In this document: piece after piece, positions 62,000 through 64,000 of the stretch
Layout: every line of letters starts with the position of its first letter
Position numbering within the stretch: the stretch's first letter is position 1
From: Lichtheimia corymbifera B2541
Taxonomy: Eukaryota; Mucoromycota; Mucoromycetes; Mucorales; Lichtheimiaceae
Reading direction: 5' to 3'
DNA: 64,000 nt
Assembly (NCBI GenBank): GCA_000697475.1
Contig: JNEU01000989.1
Coordinates: 175,687-239,686, forward strand
The notes under the pieces: generated by a model
The model's database searches: none
What the model saw: only the letters and a program-made list of their open reading frames with translations
Told to the model about the DNA's origin: nothing
Made by a program: the position numbers and the translations under genes

Positions 62000-62470
62000 C
62001 CTCACATGGGATCGCGCTCGTTGAGGAAACGACGCCCGCGTTAGAGACATCCACCTGATGTTGGTGCAGCTGCCATCAACAACCCGGTTTTCTTTAGACA
62101 TCCCCATGCACTTCTACCACACTGAATCATGCAATAAGTTTAATGAAATGCCATTCAGGCTCATTCATCGTTGTTGATAGCTGCTATATTCTTAAAACGA
62201 ATTCGATTTATTAACGATAAGGGAAGGACAAATAATCAGCAAACGTAAATCTGATGCGTCATTGTGATGCAGGGGAAAAGGATCCTATAATTTGGCCACT
62301 TGCAAAAAAAGCGCACGCGTAGAGAGGAATATGGGGGAGCAAACAATGGTTCCAATTTAGTGCGTCATTGTGATCCGAGAAAAAAGATCCTTCCTTTGAG
62401 AATGTGAAAAAGAACGCCCGTGTATGAGACATCCACCTGATGTTGATGTCATAAAGGAGTTCTGGATCCT
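62000..62470. repeat. Further monomers of the 270-bp satellite
   Basis: ACGACGCCCGCG..GAGACATCCACCTGATG (62030), ATCATGCAATAAG..TTAATGAAATGCCATTCAGG (62125), GCGTCATTGTGAT (62256 and 62360). Same order of landmarks as 59570-60960, so the array was probably continuous before the 61-kb family intervened. Confidence 0.65.
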
Positions 62471-63016
62471 CGTTATCTTTTCTACTTGGATCTACTCCTT
62501 TCCATTTTCACAGCCCCAACTCTATATAAGCAAGATGTGGCACGGACCCTTTTCCATCACTTTCTTCTCGCTCTTCTCTCTTCTCTCTTCTCTATACAAT
62601 CTTACTCTCTTGCTCTATGTATTGCTCTATCACGAAGCGCTGCTCTTACAATCAAGCCATGCTGTTACTCTTCAAGACTGCTGTAGCCCTCTACTATCAC
62701 TGGGTGGTCCTTGCTATTACTTTCAGTTGTGGGTGTCATGTTCTTTGATCCATGGTCCTTGCTCTTGCCATATCATGTCATTGGGTCTGACAGCAGGCAG
62801 CAGTCATTGATGGCGCGTTGTCATCAAGCAGAAAGCGTGGGTGGTGTCATGGTCTCTTGGTATTGGAACCTTGGTGCATTTTGTCTACGGGTCTTGGTCA
62901 TGCACACTATTGCACTGGTGTGACAACATGCAGGCGTTATCTTTTCTGGTGTTATCGTCATCAAGTGAAGGATTCTTTTTGCTCAAGTCGACGGTCAAGT
63001 TCCTTGTTCATGGTCC
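62471..63016. promoter_or_regulatory. TATA and CT-rich initiator region
   Basis: CTATATAAG at about 62521-62529, followed 40 bp later by a long TCTTCTC tract (62560-62600), looks like a strong fungal promoter. Several short ORFs follow, but I could not build a coherent gene until 63017. Confidence 0.35.
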
Positions 63017-63293
63017 ATGGCCAAGATGGTGGTCAAGTTCCTTGTTCAGCAAGGATTGTTCCTATTTATTATTTATTCGGTGTCCCTCGTCTCCACTCGC
63101 CTCCGCCTTTCCCCTTTCCCACTCTTATCCACGTAAGCTTATCGTGTTGGTCTCATGTGTCTACTTGGTTATGCTGACATCTTCCAATAGCAGGGATAAA
63201 ACAACGGCACAGCCACCACCACCGAAGCCCTCCCCTAACCACGGAGAGGCGACGGATGTAGGGTATACCCCTGCGTTCCCTCGGGGTATGTAA
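63017..63293 (+). CDS. Small predicted secreted or membrane-anchored peptide
   Basis: Predicted 72 aa. Exons 63017-63132 and 63191-63293; the 58-bp intron has GTAAGC, a GCTGAC branch-like site and ATAG, and the phase is kept. The start context CCATGG is good. The N-terminus is hydrophobic (MAKMVVKFLVQQGLFLFIIY), then SVSLVSTRLRLSPFPLLSTR, then a proline-rich hydrophilic end (TTAQPPPPKPSPNHGE..). No cysteines. Family unknown. Earlier exons may exist, since the open frame has no ATG upstream and the promoter-like region is 500 bp away. Confidence 0.35.
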
Positions 63294-64000
63294 TGGTATC
63301 TGGGTATTGTGATCTTTCATTATTGATACTAACAACATTCTTTTACTATGGTTCTTCTTCCGTGATCTCTTTGGTCTTTGTTTCCTTTTTGGTTATCTTT
63401 TATTCCTTTTATGGATTACTTCATCTTATCAACATTCAATTATTTTAATAATAAAGACTAGTGCTCCAACTGGCTCGCTTCGCTCGCTAAACGTCGGTTT
63501 TTTGTGGCAGGGCTTAACACTATGTATTCGGCAATGGGCTTGCAATAAGCTCAAATCTTTAAGAAACCACACTTGTGTTGGGGCTACATAAATGTAACTT
63601 GAGAAGCCATCCAACTGATTGCTTCGCTCGTAAACGTCGATTTTGTGAGGAAGGGATTATCATTAGGGGCAAAAGAATGCATTGGGGAAAAGCATGAATA
63701 GGATTGTTGGCTGCAGGATCAATGTGTAACCATGGGGAAAGTAATAGTTCATTGGATGGAGAAGCTCATTGTACCATCCACTCACCCACCACCACCCACC
63801 ACCACTCACCGCCACTCACCGCCACACCCACACCCATCCACTATCGTTCATCGCTTTAGTTAGTTATAAAAGTGTTGCATGTGAAAAGGCGTGCAGCCAT
63901 TGAATTGACGCGATTTATTGAAAGGAAAAAGGTGTCCCTTGATATGGATGCTCATGCCCTCTCCAAAGTTAAAAGCCAAGGATTCAATTGTATGACCTTA
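63294..64000. repeat. GCTTCGCTCG motif repeats and C-rich tract
   Basis: CTGGCTCGCTTCGCTCGCTA at 63471 and CTGATTGCTTCGCTCGTAAA at 63616 are each followed by ACGTCGRTTTT and TGTGGCAGGGCTTA-like sequence, as at 50609. A CACCCACCAC-type tract (63775-63840) follows, mirroring the order at 50609-50745. No gene seen up to the window end. Confidence 0.5.

Noticed and set aside
59570..62470. CRISPR-like array
   Set aside because: Units are ~270 bp, imperfect and without short identical repeats separated by unique spacers. It is a satellite in a eukaryotic genome.

Overview
The window is nuclear DNA of a filamentous fungus, most likely an early-diverging one of the Mucoromycota (Mucorales-like). This rests on many short (45-130 bp) GT-AG introns, CT/GA-rich leaders, histidine/glutamine/serine homopolymer tracts, a complete set of fungal housekeeping orthologues, and a CLASRP-type SR-related gene with what looks like a U12 (AT-AC) intron, a class lost from most Dikarya. 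I recognise about 18 protein genes by family. No tRNA, rRNA or CRISPR was seen. All exon maps were made by eye from splice signals and reading phase.

Layout. 1-3460: 3' part of a DHHC palmitoyltransferase (SWF1/ZDHHC4-like) tail-to-tail with TSR1 (40S maturation). 3461-13148: a repeat island. It has three small foldback elements, a GGCAGTG-rich palindrome, and a 4.2-kb giant inverted repeat (6430-10630) whose ends match the small foldbacks; decayed sequence follows. 13149-21292: RBBP5/SWD1 (COMPASS), a GIN4/HSL1/BRSK-type kinase and a Zn2Cys6 regulator. 23490-31268: uS8, an EamA/DMT transporter, CLASRP, a small unknown gene and VTS1 (SAM domain). 33182-44651: an F-box protein, a FAR1-type factor, a GSKIP-domain protein, MED21, SHE9/MDM33 and FZO1. 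46960-50588: a candidate secreted cysteine-rich protein in gene-poor sequence, GID4/VID24 and an intronless ArsC-family protein. 51211-55494: a seven-exon Fanzor (eukaryotic TnpB-like, OMEGA-type RNA-guided nuclease family) next to a 368-bp hairpin. 55890-58522: a short Rad52/Rad59-like gene, a (CAT)42 microsatellite and an unknown three-exon gene. 59570-64000: satellite-like arrays. One monomer of these also lies just beyond the 3' end of the Fanzor gene.

Functional themes. The core genes cover ribosome biogenesis and translation (TSR1, uS8), chromatin and transcription (SWD1, MED21, FAR1, Zn2Cys6), RNA metabolism (CLASRP, VTS1), morphogenesis (kinase), mitochondrial membrane dynamics (SHE9 and FZO1, 62 bp apart) and regulated proteolysis (F-box, GID4). 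The accessory interest is in the Fanzor locus, the foldback family with its giant palindrome, the AT-AC intron and the small secreted-protein candidate.
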